This document shows, piece by piece, positions 31,984-33,544 of a stretch of 33,544 nt of DNA (the first letter of the stretch is position 1; each line of letters starts with the position of its first letter). Source of the stretch: Listeria booriae (GTDB taxonomy: Bacteria; Bacillota; Bacilli; Lactobacillales; Listeriaceae). A program made the position numbers and the translations under genes. The stretch is from assembly GCF_000766865.1 (NCBI RefSeq), contig NZ_JNFA01000007.1:1-33544 (forward strand), in the 5' to 3' direction. The notes under the pieces are model-generated. The model did no database searches. It was not told the origin of the DNA and saw nothing but the letters and a program-made list of their open reading frames with translations.

Positions 31984-33072
31984 TTACTCAAACGAAACAG
32001 CTTGCAACTCCTTCTCAAGAAATCCCGCCAAGCGCTCCGCCTCCATTTTCACCCGCTTCTTATCACTCACCGATAAGCGCCCAAACAAATAACAAGTAAA
32101 CGCAATGTTCTGCCCCTTAATCACGTACCGCCAAGTCCCTCTAATCTCCCCGTCAATCAAAATCACCGCTTCAATATGTCCCGCAGTCCGCCAAATATCC
32201 CGCTCATACTTCAAATCCGCAAACCACCCCTTGTCCGCAAAACTCACAAACAAAGGATCAAATTTCCCTAACAATTTCACACTAGAAACAACATCTTGCC
32301 TTGCCAAATCCACATCCCCAACAGGCAAAAAATATTGTTTCCCATCCACATCAAAGCGCTCCAAACGCTCCTCGATCCCCCGAAAATCATCCATAAACAC
32401 ATAATTCGGCAACCCACTCCAATGCTTAAAATCCACCAATGTCGCCGGCCCATAACAAGCAAAATACCGATACAAAAAGTCTTCCATTGCCCCAGCTTGA
32501 TCCCCCGTCCAACTCTCCACCGACTCATTCGAAATCCACTTCCGATGCGCATAAAATCGCGTCTTAGGCCGTTCAGGAACCGCATAAATCCCACCTGTCA
32601 AAGAAGCCTCAATCAAAACTCCGCCCCACGTCATCATTTTTTTTGCCTGTTCCCCAAGTAGCGCAGCAATCTCATCCTTCCGAACATAGCGCTTCGTCCG
32701 CGCCAAACTATCAATCTTGCCCAGCACATCATCTAAATCAACACCCAGCTCCTCACAATGTTTCCTAACCCAGGTCCGTCTCGGCGCATAAATCGCATTC
32801 AAATTTTCCCATTCATCAACACCATACAAATGCACCGTCGTCCGTTGCCCCCACAACTTTATAAGCCCACCATCCGCATACACCCGATTCAACCCGTCCA
32901 AAGTCACCCCTGAAGACACCCGATGAAACAAACTAATCTCACCGAACTGCTGATACTGCGCCTGAATCCCAATCAATTTTTTCGCACATGCCTCCACAGA
33001 ATCAAATCCATCTATCAATCCTGACTTCGCAATACGAATATTCCTAATTCCAACCCTACTCAAATCTCTCAT
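31984..33072 (-). CDS. AlkZ/YcaQ-family winged-helix DNA glycosylase-like protein
   Basis: The 362-residue protein is of the HTH_42 family (AlkZ, YcaQ), which removes alkylated or cross-linked bases from DNA. It starts at the ATG at 33072, with GGGGGA 5-6 nt upstream. The longer ORF start has no site. The region LIGIQAQYQQ contains a Gln-x-Gln motif at the place of the catalytic QxQ of AlkZ-type enzymes (YcaQ types have QxD). Other features are LWGQRTTVHLYG, RRTWVRKH, and a C-terminal RGTWRYVIKGQ. The gene begins 66 bp after the rRNA-operon 5S and just past its terminator. The family is clear and the substrate is unknown. Confidence 0.85.
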   Translation of the reverse strand: MRDLSRVGIRNIRIAKSGLIDGFDSVEACAKKLIGIQAQYQQFGEISLFHRVSSGVTLDGLNRVYADGGLIKLWGQRTTVHLYGVDEWENLNAIYAPRRTWVRKHCEELGVDLDDVLGKIDSLARTKRYVRKDEIAALLGEQAKKMMTWGGVLIEASLTGGIYAVPERPKTRFYAHRKWISNESVESWTGDQAGAMEDFLYRYFACYGPATLVDFKHWSGLPNYVFMDDFRGIEERLERFDVDGKQYFLPVGDVDLARQDVVSSVKLLGKFDPLFVSFADKGWFADLKYERDIWRTAGHIEAVILIDGEIRGTWRYVIKGQNIAFTCYLFGRLSVSDKKRVKMEAERLAGFLEKELQAVSFE

Positions 33073-33086
33073 CCTAATCCCCCATA

Positions 33087-33126
33087 ACAAAAATAGCCTA
33101 CAAATCATCAAGATTCATAGACTATT
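33087..33126 (-). terminator. rRNA operon terminator
   Basis: On the minus strand AATAGTCTATGAATC pairs fully (with G-U pairs) with GATTTGTAGGCTATT around TTGAT, followed by T-run. It lies 12 bp after the 5S 3' end. Confidence 0.85.
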
Positions 33127-33137
33127 ATAATTCATTT

Positions 33138-33253
<116 letters not shown>

Positions 33254-33269
33254 CAAATGTATTCAATTA

Positions 33270-33342
33270 AGCTCCCAACCAGGCTTGAACTGGTGACCTC
33301 TTCCTTACCATGGAAGTGCTCTACCTACTGAGCTATGGAAGC
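33270..33342 (-). tRNA. tRNA-Thr (anticodon GGT)
   Basis: A full cloverleaf is visible on the minus strand: acceptor GCTTCCA/TGGGAGC, anticodon stem CTTCC/GGAAG with loop ATGGTAA (anticodon GGT), and T-loop TTCAAGC. The discriminator base is U, and CCA is not encoded. The span is 73 nt. Confidence 0.95.
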
Positions 33343-33386
33343 AACAACTCAAGTATTCTGAAAAACCTGTACAAATAAAAATAAGG

Positions 33387-33459
33387 CTCCACAGGCAAGA
33401 CTCGAACTTGCGACCGATCGGTTAACAGCCGATTGCTCTACCAACTGAGCTACTGTGGA
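33387..33459 (-). tRNA. tRNA-Asn (anticodon GTT)
   Basis: A full cloverleaf is visible on the minus strand: acceptor TCCACAG/CTGTGGA, anticodon stem ATCGG/CCGAT with loop CTGTTAA (anticodon GTT), and T-loop TTCGAGT. The discriminator base is G, and CCA is not encoded. The span is 73 nt. Confidence 0.95.
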
Positions 33460-33468
33460 ATAATCATT

Positions 33469-33544
33469 GCCCGGCGACGACCTACTCTCACAGGGGGAAG
33501 CCCCCTACTACCATCGGCGCTGAAAAGCTTAACTTCCGTGTTCG
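33469..33544 (-). rRNA. 5S ribosomal RNA (3' part; gene continues past the right edge)
   Basis: This is the 3' two-thirds of a 5S gene: CGAACACGGAAGTTAAGC through GAGAGTAGGTCGTCGCCGG on the minus strand. It precedes tRNA-Asn and tRNA-Thr in transcription order. It is presumably the first 5S of a 16S-23S-5S-tRNA-tRNA-5S operon. Confidence 0.9.

Overview
The window looks like a chromosomal segment from a Listeria (Listeriaceae, low-GC Firmicutes) species. The evidence is strong AGGAGG-type ribosome sites, sigma-A and sigma-B style promoters, a Bacillus/Listeria-type rRNA leader and 5S, and a gene set that from memory matches several L. monocytogenes blocks: DeoR-pgi-Nudix-S1-aminotransferase-ABC, a CBS-ACT protein/iron lipoprotein/serine hydrolase/lacD block, and rpsI-rplM-truA-ecfT-ecfA2-ecfA1. 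Those blocks are not all adjacent in that genome as I remember it, so this may be another Listeria species or a rearranged chromosome. I cannot name the species. Both window edges lie in rRNA operons transcribed leftwards.

Layout. 1-137: leader and promoter of a leftward rRNA operon. 340-3525 (minus): DeoR regulator with an apparent ATA start codon, pgi, a Nudix-fold protein that has lost its metal ligands, and an S1-domain protein. 3677-6695 (plus): PatB/MalY aminotransferase and an FtsX-type ABC pair. 6745-7203: SRPBCC protein. 7390-9432 (plus): short NfeD OB protein, flotillin FloA, three tandem 126-bp repeats that each carry a copy of the floA 3' end, and a small membrane protein. 9528-12734 (minus): MarR regulator with a Gly/Arg-rich tail and a clear autoregulatory operator, secreted M6 metalloprotease with an Ig-like domain and a sigma-B-like promoter, and an L,D-transpeptidase. 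12878-13816 (plus): zeta-toxin-like kinase and a 57-aa protein. 13971-14091: large structured repeat. 14097-18120 (minus): MarR-controlled heterodimeric ABC exporter. 18238-19748: divergent SDR and TetR. 19893-21233: MATE pump, followed by a second structured repeat. 21482-23671: two Fur-box promoters around an ABM-fold monooxygenase, a CBS-ACT (c-di-AMP-binding CbpA-like) protein and an iron-siderophore lipoprotein. 23717-26132: serine hydrolase and tagatose-bisphosphate aldolase with tandem sigma-A and sigma-B promoters. 26414-30705 (minus): rpsI, rplM, truA and the ECF vitamin-transporter core. 31027-33072: acetamidase-family protein and an AlkZ-like DNA glycosylase. 33087-33544 (minus): rRNA terminator, 5S, tRNA-Thr, tRNA-Asn, and the end of another 5S.

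The most unusual signal is the floA array at 8592-9033. The unit length is exactly 126 bp, the frame is kept, a 10-bp-stem hairpin lies in every unit, and the differences among the floA-tail copies are all synonymous. This looks like repeated replacement or insertion events at the 3' end of a gene rather than simple slippage. Second is the pair of structured repeats at 13971-14091 and 21254-21481, whose shared core hairpin shows a compensatory base-pair change. Other points are the ATA start, the degenerate Nudix box, the degenerate ABC half-site, the zeta kinase without an epsilon gene, and the two different 5S genes flanking tRNAs. All family names come from reading motifs. No database search was run.
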